From JACPLA01 sp035291905 (lineage in GTDB: Bacteria; Bacteroidota; Ignavibacteria; UBA10030), in assembly GCA_035291905.1 (NCBI GenBank), contig DATDRF010000225.1, positions 1 to 5,127 of the forward strand: DNA of 5,127 bases, written 5' to 3'. The notes beneath the pieces were generated by a model. That model did not search any database. It was not told the origin of the DNA and saw nothing but the letters and a program-made list of their open reading frames with translations. Position numbers and translations under genes: made by a program. Every line of letters starts with the position of its first letter. Within the stretch, counting starts at the first letter, position 1. Shown one piece after another: positions 1 through 5,127 of the stretch.

Positions 1-4
1 ACTA

Positions 5-58
5 TCCCATCTGAGCGACGTTCTCAAGGTTCCCGATGGGAGAGAAACCAAGAGAACG
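5..58 (-). other. H-type pseudoknot of tmRNA, downstream of the tag
   Basis: Two perfect 7-bp helices interleave. Positions 52-58 pair with 19-25 (CGTTCTC with GAGAACG on the RNA strand), and 35-41 pair with 5-11 (TCCCATC with GATGGGA). Each helix opens before the other closes, which defines a pseudoknot. Its place just after the tag stop corresponds to PK2 of other tmRNAs. Confidence 0.8.
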
Positions 59-72
59 GGTTGCCTAATTAA

Positions 73-102
73 TTAAGCAGCCAGTGCGTAGTTGTAGTTG
101 GC
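73..102 (-). other. tmRNA tag-peptide reading frame (ANYNYALAA, stop TAA)
   Basis: Reading the minus strand from GCC at 102-100 gives Ala-Asn-Tyr-Asn-Tyr-Ala-Leu-Ala-Ala and then TAA at 75-73. With the alanine carried by tmRNA the full degradation tag would be (A)ANYNYALAA. The ALAA terminus is the standard signal for ClpXP-type proteases. The resume codon is inferred from its context: A at -4, a purine at -3, U at -1, then GCCAA, which fits the known tmRNA resume-site pattern at most positions. The frame is open further upstream, so the exact first codon rests on this pattern and on the usual tag length. Confidence 0.85.
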
Positions 103-216
103 ACTTGATTGTTTACCGCTTGTTTAACGTGGACACGGAGACCACGGTATGCAGTCCTGAGCGTCCTCATCCCCGTCGAAGCCAAGTCACCCCCTGATTC
201 AGGATCTACTCTCTGA

Positions 217-245
217 AATATAATAAAAAACTTCCCCGTTTCCAA
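217..245 (-). promoter_or_regulatory. Putative ssrA promoter
   Basis: On the minus strand TTGGAA (245-240) is followed after 17 nt by TATATT (222-217), which fits a sigma-70-type -35/-10 pair. The -10 region reads TATATTTC, which also matches the Bacteroidota-type element TAnnTTTG at seven of eight positions, with TTG about 20 nt upstream. Transcription would start near 209-211, leaving a leader of about 15-17 nt before the mature tmRNA 5' end at 194, consistent with 5' trimming by RNase P. The start site is inferred. Confidence 0.55.
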
Positions 246-283
246 TGTTTCTGCTCTGCGCCTTCATCGCGCCATCCAAAACC

Positions 284-1144
284 CTACGCAAAAATCTGAC
301 CGACCCCTTCAGTGGTCTCCTTCGGATAGTTCTTCCTCAGCTCATGAACAAGATGCTTGAACGCCTCTTCAGGTGTGTCGGCAAATGTGAAAAGATTCAG
401 ATCGTCAGCACTGATCACATTATGCTGAACCATCGCCTTGAAGTTGATAACGGACTCCCAATACTGGCGGCCGTAGAGGACTAGAGTTACCTTCTTCTTA
501 ATCTTGCTAGTCTGCAACAGTGTAAGCACTTCCATCATCTCATCTAAAGTCCCAAATCCGCCTGGAAACATGACGAACGCCTTACCCAAATAGACAAACC
601 AGAACTTGCGCATAAAGAAGTAGTGAAACTCGAAATTGAACTCATCGGAAATAAACGGGTTCGGGCTCTGCTCAAACGGAAGACTGATGTTGAGCCCAAC
701 CGATCGGGCTTTTGCCAGGGCAGCTCCCTTGTTCGCGGCCTCCATGATGCCCGGACCGCCACCGGAGCATACCACGAAACGATTCTGGTGAAACAGTTTC
801 TTTGACCACCCGGCGAGCATCTTGGAAAGCTTCACCGCATCGTCGTAATACCTCGACATCTCCACATCCATCCTCGCGTTGCGAAGATTTTCACGCAATT
901 TGGCGGAGGGCATGCGTACATTCTTGAATCGTCTCTCCACAGATTTGAGGCGCTTTCGTGTGATCAGGGGCGATTTTGTCCTTGCTGAACCGAAAAAGAC
1001 TATCGTATCCCGCACTCCGTAGTACCGAAAACGTCGCAGCGGCTCCAGGAACTCGGAGATGATTCTGATACTCCGTCCGTCGGGACTGTTGAGAAACTCG
1101 TCATTCTTGTATGCCTTGATAGGCCTTGATTTCACTTTCTTCAT
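284..1144 (-). CDS. LOG family (TIGR00730-type) Rossmann-fold protein, probable nucleoside 5'-monophosphate phosphoribohydrolase
   Basis: The 286-residue protein carries both LOG signatures: GGGPGIMEAANKGA at 128-141 and PGGFGTLDE at 194-202, with Arg180/Lys181 in the FFMRK segment between them. LOG enzymes hydrolyse the N-glycosidic bond of nucleoside monophosphates, including cytokinin ribotides; older annotations call them lysine decarboxylases in error. The Rossmann core begins at about residue 46 (TIVFFGSAR, 47-55). A basic helical insertion (about 56-98, 14 Lys/Arg in 43 residues) separates that strand from the next helix, YYDDAVKLSKMLAGW. With a 45-residue N-terminal extension, this makes the protein much longer than the usual 180-200 residues. 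The ATG at 1144 is the only ATG start that keeps the whole domain; its ribosome binding site is weak (AAGAGA, about 12 nt upstream). It is the last protein gene before ssrA. The family call is firm, but the substrate is unknown. Confidence 0.92.
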   Translation of the reverse strand: MKKVKSRPIKAYKNDEFLNSPDGRSIRIISEFLEPLRRFRYYGVRDTIVFFGSARTKSPLITRKRLKSVERRFKNVRMPSAKLRENLRNARMDVEMSRYYDDAVKLSKMLAGWSKKLFHQNRFVVCSGGGPGIMEAANKGAALAKARSVGLNISLPFEQSPNPFISDEFNFEFHYFFMRKFWFVYLGKAFVMFPGGFGTLDEMMEVLTLLQTSKIKKKVTLVLYGRQYWESVINFKAMVQHNVISADDLNLFTFADTPEEAFKHLVHELRKNYPKETTEGVGQIFA

Positions 1145-1205
1145 AATAGATTATTCTCTTATATTTCAACTGGTTAAGATAATCTTCATGGAATCTAAAT
1201 AGGAT
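1145..1205 (-). other. A+T-rich spacer between the msrC-like gene and the LOG gene
   Basis: This 61-nt gap is the widest among the protein genes. It is A+T-rich and contains a small palindrome, AAGATAATCTT, at 1176-1186. I see no hairpin followed by a T-run and no well-spaced -35/-10 pair. A weak promoter or a simple run-on transcript are both possible. Confidence 0.4.
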
Positions 1206-1694
1206 TTATGAAACATAAATGGCGGCCTTCTCGACTATTACCTCAAGATACTTTTTGTCAATCTCATCGAATGAGCCGACCCGGGGACTATCCAAGTCTA
1301 ATACCCCCCTTACCTTCCCTTGGTTGAAGATGGGGACGACGATCTCGGAGCGGGAATCAGGATCACAGTAGATGTGCCCGGGAAATTCCTCCACATTTGG
1401 CACAATGATCGACCTTCCTTGAGCCACAGCAGTTCCGCATACCCCCTTCCCAACCTGAATCCGGACACATGCCGGCCTGCCCTGAAACGGACCCAGGACC
1501 AGCTCTCCCTCTTTGAGGATGTAAAAACCTACCCATGAGACCTTAGAGGGAAAGGCCATTTTCAGAACCGCCACAACGTTCGCCAGATTCGCTGTCGGGT
1601 CTGCCTCCCCCTCAAGCAGGGAACTGATCTGCGGAATTATCTCCTTGTAGACCTCTTCCTTCGATGATTTCGTGATCTTGACGTACGTCTCCAT
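1206..1694 (-). CDS. msrC: Free methionine-(R)-sulfoxide reductase (GAF domain)
   Basis: This 162-residue GAF-domain protein should reduce free methionine-(R)-sulfoxide to methionine in the cytoplasm. All the expected residues are present: Cys76 in RPACVRI, Cys86 in GKGVCGTAV, Cys110 in GHIYCD, Glu117 in SEIVVP, and Asp133/Asp135 in GVLDLDS. Each lies exactly eight residues before its counterpart in E. coli fRMsr as I recall it (Cys84, Cys94, Cys118, Glu125, Asp141, Asp143), so the catalytic and resolving cysteines and the substrate pocket look intact. WVGFYIL at 54-60 is also typical, and the length matches the family (about 160-165). The ATG at 1694 is 4 nt after the ygfZ-like stop and has an AAAGGA site inside the end of that gene, so translation is probably coupled. 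A signalling GAF protein is unlikely given the cysteines. Confidence 0.93.
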   Translation of the reverse strand: METYVKITKSSKEEVYKEIIPQISSLLEGEADPTANLANVVAVLKMAFPSKVSWVGFYILKEGELVLGPFQGRPACVRIQVGKGVCGTAVAQGRSIIVPNVEEFPGHIYCDPDSRSEIVVPIFNQGKVRGVLDLDSPRVGSFDEIDKKYLEVIVEKAAIYVS

Positions 1695-1698
1695 CGAG

Positions 1699-2568
1699 CT
1701 AGTCCTTTATGGTCACCTGTATCCGACTCTTTCCTGCTGACACAAACATTCCTTCGCCGGCATCAATTTGCTTCGTTGCAAGATACCCAAGTCCCAGGAA
1801 CGGAGCCCTCTGTGTCATGCTCGTCATCGTACCTATCTCACCCGACGGTCCGAAGATCCGGGCCGGCAGCATCGAAATCCTCTCTGAAACGGTAAATTTC
1901 ATGAGATGCTTCTGGACCTTTTTGTACGTATCGAGTCGAGCTATCACCTCTTGCCCGATGTAACAACCCTTGGTCCAGCTTATCAAATGTTCCAGCCCTG
2001 CCTCCAGGGGATTATACTCCTGCGTAATCTCATGTCCCCCGCGGGGAATTCCTGCTGAAATTCGGTAATCCTCATACTCTTCGATGGATCTTCTCTCGGC
2101 ATTCTGCCCCATAAGGCTCTCAATTGTTCCATCACGCGCATTCTCATTCACGAGCAGGTGAAGAAAACTCGCCTCACCCCATTCTTCCGCAAATCGCATG
2201 AGAGAGTTCTCCGGACGTACATCAGAATACCCCACCACAAGAATATGGCTAAACCTTTCAACCGACGCCGAGATCTTTGCATTCTCCATGATGATGAACT
2301 TCTCGATCCATTCCCTGCTTTTCTGTTCCGAATACGTTCCGCTGAGGAGAAGAAGCAGATCGTCCTGGGCTTTGCCAATCCACAACACGTCTATCATTCT
2401 CCCCTTGTCGTTCGTAAGAACGGTCCGGGTCCACGAATTGAGAGCTAGTTTCGAAATGTCGTTCGTAGAGATTCTCTGCAAGAGATCCAACCCGTCGCTT
2501 CCGCGCATCTCCAGGATCATGCTTGACGGAAACTCGACAAACCAGGGTTTTGCAGGACCTTCCGACAT
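1699..2568 (-). CDS. ygfZ: YgfZ/GcvT-like folate-binding protein (Fe-S cluster assembly or repair)
   Basis: The protein belongs to the YgfZ branch of the aminomethyltransferase (GcvT) fold. These proteins bind tetrahydrofolate and support maturation or repair of certain Fe-S enzymes, such as the tRNA methylthiotransferase MiaB. The signature KGCYIGQEV is at residues 200-208, with the conserved cysteine at 202, preceded by NPLEAGLEHL. The N-terminal folate-binding segment is visible as GLDLLQRISTNDIS (about 26-39). At 289 residues it is slightly shorter than E. coli YgfZ (326). I chose the ATG at 2568 because a purine-rich site (2572-2582) lies just before it and the domain starts soon after (FVEF). 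An ATG at 2598 would start 4 nt after the upstream stop and add ten charged residues. An ATG at 2643 would overlap the upstream gene by 41 nt and is least likely. A true glycine-cleavage T protein is unlikely because of the length and the KGCYIGQE motif. Confidence 0.9.
   Translation of the reverse strand: MSEGPAKPWFVEFPSSMILEMRGSDGLDLLQRISTNDISKLALNSWTRTVLTNDKGRMIDVLWIGKAQDDLLLLLSGTYSEQKSREWIEKFIIMENAKISASVERFSHILVVGYSDVRPENSLMRFAEEWGEASFLHLLVNENARDGTIESLMGQNAERRSIEEYEDYRISAGIPRGGHEITQEYNPLEAGLEHLISWTKGCYIGQEVIARLDTYKKVQKHLMKFTVSERISMLPARIFGPSGEIGTMTSMTQRAPFLGLGYLATKQIDAGEGMFVSAGKSRIQVTIKD
1703..1708 (-). promoter_or_regulatory. Ribosome binding site of the methionine sulfoxide reductase gene, inside the ygfZ-like gene
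   Basis: AAAGGA lies 8 nt before the ATG at 1694 and overlaps the last two sense codons of the upstream gene, directly before its TAG stop. Ribosomes ending the ygfZ-like frame would sit on this site, which favours translational coupling. Confidence 0.65.
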
Positions 2569-2571
2569 TTG

Positions 2572-2582
2572 CCTTCTCTTCC
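2572..2582 (-). promoter_or_regulatory. Purine-rich ribosome binding site supporting the ygfZ start at 2568
   Basis: The minus strand reads GGAAGAGAAGG, then CAA, then ATG. Either the GGAAGA part (about 8 nt spacing) or the AGAAGG part (3 nt) could pair with 16S rRNA. The rival ATG at 2598 has only a weak GGTGA 4 nt upstream. This tract is the main reason for preferring the shorter protein. Confidence 0.5.
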
Positions 2583-2602
2583 GCTCAGGAGAATCCATGG
2601 CG

Positions 2603-3808
2603 TCACCGAACCAGGTTAAGCACAGTGATCTCCGATGGCGCATGATACCTTATTGGAGCGAGTGTCATGCCGATTCCATTTGTGACAACGACTGCCATCC
2701 CATCATTCTCGTAAAAACCGCTGACATATCTTCCCTCCAGATTCGCCGGAGAGAATGTCCAGAGGCCCGGAATCCCAAACGCCACGCCGCCGCCATGGGT
2801 ATGTCCTGCGGCAAAGAGATCATACCCCTGCCGCGAAGCAAACTCCACGAGGTATTCTGCCGGTTGGTGTACCAGGAAAATTCGGAAGGGGGCTTTGTTT
2901 CCGTTTGCGATCTCATCAAGGCGTTCTTCTTTCGGGCTCTGCATGTACGTTCTCGTTACGAGCGAGATTCCGATCTCTCCGTTCCGAACGGGAACTGTCA
3001 CTGTCGTATCGTCTGCAATGACAAATCCGGCCTTCCTCATCTCTCGAATCACAAATCCTTTGTTGGAGAACATGTCGTGATCCCCAACAGCTGCGTACTT
3101 TCCGTACGGTGCCTTCACCCCCTCCATGATTCGGGCTGTTGACTCGATGTAACCTTCTCCGGAGGTAACAAGATCTCCTGCAAACAGGACAAGATCGGGA
3201 TTCTGCCGATTGATTTGCTCCACATAATCTGCCAGGACGTCCCCATCGGTTCTTCCGTCTCCCTGCACATCTGAAACAACCACGATCTTCGTGCCCGACA
3301 ATGAAGCTGCCTTTTCAGAAAGTCGGACCGTCTTTTCTGCGATTCTTACGGTCCATGTGTCCTTCACGATGATCGACACTGAATAGATTGTCAGAACACC
3401 GACAACCGCTAGGATTGCCTGAGCATGAATTCGTTTCCACTCGGTTATTCGGGCCGGCGAGACAATACGAAGAAACAATCGGATTGCATCCGCAAGGAGG
3501 AAAACCAACGCCAATTGGACAGCAATAACCAGACCGAACCAGAAGGGGTAGGTAAAGAAAAGGTCGAGCACGAAACTTTCTCCCGAAAATGCAGGGATAC
3601 GTGTTCGACCTGCAATCAAAAATGCGGCAAGGAAAAGAAGCGGGTAAAGATTAACATAGAGAATGACGCCAAAGACGATTCGCCCGACCCTCTTCTTGTC
3701 CCGGTTTCTTATCGCTACAACTGCGGCTGTAATTCGCTTGCCGATGTACAAGTACACCAGGATCAACGGCACAAAGACCGTCAATGTTGTTGCGATAATC
3801 CACGGCAT
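2603..3808 (-). CDS. Membrane-anchored metallophosphoesterase with atypical metal-ligand motifs
   Basis: The 401-residue protein has an N-terminal membrane part and a C-terminal calcineurin-like phosphoesterase domain. Hydrophobic segments lie at about 3-22, 43-67, 84-115 and 129-148. The catalytic domain starts near 173, and its motifs appear in the usual order: VVVSDVQGD (176-184), AGDLV (210-214), VGDHD (241-245), VHQP (313-316) and AGHTHGG (334-340). The layout resembles YkuE-type enzymes, which act at or outside the membrane, some on lipid phosphates. Two usual metal ligands differ: motif I has Gln182 where D-x-H has His, and motif III is GDHD where GNH[DE] is standard. The fold is clear, but substrate and metal use cannot be told. 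The ATG at 3808 has AGGAA (3819-3823) 10 nt upstream and lies 17 nt after the asparaginase stop, so the two are probably co-transcribed. Confidence 0.9.
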   Translation of the reverse strand: MPWIIATTLTVFVPLILVYLYIGKRITAAVVAIRNRDKKRVGRIVFGVILYVNLYPLLFLAAFLIAGRTRIPAFSGESFVLDLFFTYPFWFGLVIAVQLALVFLLADAIRLFLRIVSPARITEWKRIHAQAILAVVGVLTIYSVSIIVKDTWTVRIAEKTVRLSEKAASLSGTKIVVVSDVQGDGRTDGDVLADYVEQINRQNPDLVLFAGDLVTSGEGYIESTARIMEGVKAPYGKYAAVGDHDMFSNKGFVIREMRKAGFVIADDTTVTVPVRNGEIGISLVTRTYMQSPKEERLDEIANGNKAPFRIFLVHQPAEYLVEFASRQGYDLFAAGHTHGGGVAFGIPGLWTFSPANLEGRYVSGFYENDGMAVVVTNGIGMTLAPIRYHAPSEITVLNLVR

Positions 3809-3825
3809 AGAACTGTATTTCCTGT

Positions 3826-4896
3826 CTATTTCTTGAAAAGATACGCACAGTCAACTCTCCTGCTTTCCTTCTCACCCGTGTTCACTGCGTATTGAGGGCC
3901 TTTCCAAATGGCACCTCCGCCGTGCTCGCCTCGTTTGTTAATGGCATAGAAATTGACGTTGAAATTAGGCTTGCCGGTATCATCAAGCAGGTGGCGCATC
4001 TTGGTCTGTGCCGCGATACGCTTGCAGGCCATGAGACAAGCCTCTTCGGGCGACTTCCCCTGGCGCATGTACTCGACGATCATAACACTCGCGCACGACA
4101 AAAGGTTCGCCTCTCCCCTTCCTGTTGAACCTGCAGCTCCCACTTCGTTATCCACATAAAGCCCGGCTCCGAGGATCGGTGAATCACCCACTCTGCCCGG
4201 AATCTTGAACGCGAGGCCGCTCGTCGTCGTGCAGCCGGATATGTTGCCGTTCAGATCCAACGCATCGCAGTTGATGGTCCCCGTGACACGTTCGTCAAAC
4301 CTCCAGTTCGCTCCGATGTCGTTTGCATCGACATTGTGCGGGGGAAACCAGTCGTCCTTCGTGCTCATATTCTCTTTCCAACGCAGCCATATCTCCCTTG
4401 ACTTATCCGTCAACAGATCCATTTCCTGAAAACCGTGAGCCTTCGCAAACCGCAATGCACCCTCGCCGACCAGGAGCACGTGGTCGGTCCGCTCCATGAC
4501 CAGTTTCGCCACTTTCGAAGGATTCTTGATGTTGCGGATCGACGCCACGGCACCGCCTCGCCCGGTCGGTCCGTGCATGACGGAAGAATCGAGCTCCACG
4601 ACTCCTTCTTCGTTCGGCAAACCGCCATACCCTACACTGTTGTCGTTCGGATCATCTTCTACAATGTTGACACCCGCTATGACCGCGTCGAGGGCATCAG
4701 TACCTTGCTGAATGAGCTCCATCGCCTTCGCCGTCGCCATCATCCCGTTTGCACTCGCAATCACTATCGGCTTCACCGCGTCCGGAGCGGCGAGTTCAAT
4801 GCTTTCGGCTGCACGAGCGGAATTTCCGACAATCGCCGCAGCTCCAAGTGCAGCTGTGGACTTGAGAAAGTCACGACGTTTGAGTGATTTCTTCAT
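3826..4896 (-). CDS. Tat-exported N4-(beta-N-acetylglucosaminyl)-L-asparaginase (glycosylasparaginase-like Ntn hydrolase)
   Basis: The family hydrolyses the GlcNAc-asparagine bond of N-glycosylated asparagine, releasing aspartate, and matures by self-cleavage before a catalytic threonine. Residues 1-30 form a Tat signal (RRDFLK at 7-12, an alanine-rich core, likely cut near ARA-A at 27-30), so the enzyme is exported folded. Similarity to the Elizabethkingia/Flavobacterium enzyme covers the whole length: KPIVIAS (42-48), IVEDDPNDNSVGYGG (78-92), the predicted nucleophile Thr207 in TGTINC, GRVGDSPILGAGLYVDNE (234-251; Arg235 and Asp238 probably bind the substrate carboxylate/amino groups) and STGRGE (257-262). 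The length of 356 is normal. Unusual points are Gly206 before the nucleophile, where the classical enzymes have Asp, and SANG near residue 48, where the classical enzyme has a Trp-containing STWNFG. The ATG at 4896 has AGGAG 5 nt upstream and lies 15 nt after the preceding stop. A related isoaspartyl peptidase or asparaginase activity cannot be excluded. Confidence 0.92.
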   Translation of the reverse strand: MKKSLKRRDFLKSTAALGAAAIVGNSARAAESIELAAPDAVKPIVIASANGMMATAKAMELIQQGTDALDAVIAGVNIVEDDPNDNSVGYGGLPNEEGVVELDSSVMHGPTGRGGAVASIRNIKNPSKVAKLVMERTDHVLLVGEGALRFAKAHGFQEMDLLTDKSREIWLRWKENMSTKDDWFPPHNVDANDIGANWRFDERVTGTINCDALDLNGNISGCTTTSGLAFKIPGRVGDSPILGAGLYVDNEVGAAGSTGRGEANLLSCASVMIVEYMRQGKSPEEACLMACKRIAAQTKMRHLLDDTGKPNFNVNFYAINKRGEHGGGAIWKGPQYAVNTGEKESRRVDCAYLFKK

Positions 4897-4911
4897 GATA
4901 TCTCCTGACGT

Positions 4912-5127
4912 TTATTTGTTTGCATTCCGTAATCGTTGGTGTATTCCGCCGTATGCCAGACGTTTGGGCAAGAGTTTCTTCGAGATCTTGGCCACAGCCG
5001 TATAGTTCGGGTCCACCGCCTGCGCAATATCGAGAATGCCGGCCTGCGAACAGACCTGATAAGCATCCATCATGCTCATTCCGTAGTCCTCCTGCAGCCA
5101 GCGAATAAGCTCCTTGTATGCGATACG
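4912..5127 (-). CDS. Acetamidase/formamidase family protein, C-terminal 71 residues
   Basis: Reading inward from the right edge, the minus strand is open for 71 codons and stops at TAA 4914-4912. The translation begins RIAYKELIRWLQEDYG, continues MDAYQVCSQAGILDIAQAVD, and ends in a basic tail. The segment resembles the C-terminal end of acetamidase/formamidase proteins, where a helix of the type 'hxxhxxxxGLSxxDAYxLCSxAGDLxIxxxVD' precedes a final strand. The family hydrolyses short amides to ammonia and a carboxylate. Catalytic residues lie outside the window, so activity and substrate cannot be judged. The stop is 15 nt before the glycosylasparaginase start, which suggests one operon of two amide hydrolases. 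The identification rests on a short stretch. Confidence 0.75.
   Translation of the reverse strand, partial: RIAYKELIRWLQEDYGMSMMDAYQVCSQAGILDIAQAVDPNYTAVAKISKKLLPKRLAYGGIHQRLRNANK

Larger units (their letters stand above)
1..194 (-). ncRNA. ssrA: tmRNA (transfer-messenger RNA), 5' part, cut by the window edge
   Basis: This is the 5' portion of tmRNA, which rescues stalled ribosomes and tags the unfinished protein for proteolysis. On the minus strand the RNA begins at 194 with GGGGGTGACTTGGCTTCGAC followed by GGGG, the hallmark 5' tRNA-like end of ssrA. A hairpin that fits the first stem of pseudoknot 1 follows (CGTGG at 142-146 with CCACG at 128-132). Next come a short tag reading frame ending ALAA-stop (73-102) and an H-type pseudoknot (5-58). 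The 3' half, including the acceptor stem and CCA end, lies beyond position 1, so the gene is partial here. The 5' end is placed by analogy, since mature tmRNA is normally trimmed there by RNase P. The combination of 5' motif, tag and pseudoknot makes another identity unlikely. Confidence 0.93.

Noticed and set aside
69..76. TTAATTAA palindrome
   Set aside because: It is the A+T-rich stop region at the end of the tmRNA tag frame and needs no separate explanation as an operator.
257..275. GCGCC-ttcatc-GCGCC repeat after the LOG stop, considered as a terminator
   Set aside because: It is a direct repeat; only a 4-bp GCGC self-pairing is possible, and no T-run follows directly. It does not form a credible intrinsic terminator.
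245..484. Plus-strand open frame of 79 codons near the left end
   Set aside because: It lies mostly opposite the LOG C-terminus and starts within the putative ssrA promoter. It has no ribosome binding site and no recognisable domain.
1113..1130. Short direct repeat of gccttgat
   Set aside because: Two 8-bp copies inside the LOG coding region are explained by codon use and are too short to be meaningful.
2198..3142. Long plus-strand open frame (314 codons)
   Set aside because: It overlaps the ygfZ and metallophosphoesterase genes antisense, has no recognisable domain, and has a composition unlike a real protein (many Arg, Ser, Cys and His). The minus-strand genes have clear motifs.
3425..3895. 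Plus-strand open frame of 156 codons opposite the metallophosphoesterase N-terminus
   Set aside because: Its Cys/Asn/Lys/Gln-rich translation is what the reverse of hydrophobic transmembrane codons gives. No domain or ribosome binding site is visible.
4435..4887. Plus-strand open frame of 150 codons opposite the glycosylasparaginase
   Set aside because: It is fully antisense to a well-supported gene, and its Arg/His-rich sequence shows no known motif.

Overview
The window reads almost entirely on the minus strand. It looks like one bacterial chromosomal gene cluster running from right to left and ending in a tmRNA gene. In order of transcription it holds: the C-terminal end of an acetamidase/formamidase-family protein (cut by the right edge), a Tat-exported glycosylasparaginase-like Ntn hydrolase, a membrane-anchored metallophosphoesterase, a YgfZ-type folate-binding protein, a free methionine-(R)-sulfoxide reductase, a large LOG-family protein, and the 5' part of ssrA (tmRNA, cut by the left edge). 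No plus-strand gene is convincing.

The gaps are 15 nt, 17 nt, 34 nt (4 nt if an earlier ygfZ start is used), 4 nt and 61 nt, so the first five genes are probably one transcript. LOG follows after a short A+T-rich spacer, and the tmRNA 5' end lies 89 nt beyond the LOG stop, behind a promoter of its own. I saw no mobile element, CRISPR array, long repeat or strong intrinsic terminator.

The genes fall into two loose themes. On the right, two amide-bond hydrolases sit together (acetamidase/formamidase and glycosylasparaginase), which suggests scavenging of nitrogen from amides. In the middle, ygfZ and the methionine sulfoxide reductase are tightly coupled; both families protect or repair oxidation-sensitive targets (Fe-S enzymes and free methionine). 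The metallophosphoesterase and LOG proteins have no obvious link to either theme.

The organism is probably a Gram-negative, free-living bacterium with moderate GC. The Tat-dependent glycosylasparaginase resembles the Elizabethkingia/Flavobacterium enzyme, and the ssrA promoter resembles the Bacteroidota-type TTG...TAnnTTTG pattern, which points to the wider Bacteroidota/Chlorobiota/Ignavibacteriota (FCB) group. Clear Shine-Dalgarno sequences argue against typical Bacteroidia. This placement is an inference.

I did not find a convincing new multi-gene system. The most noteworthy points are the tmRNA with its ANYNYALAA tag, the altered metal-ligand motifs in the metallophosphoesterase, the altered active-site context of the glycosylasparaginase, and the basic insertion in the LOG protein.
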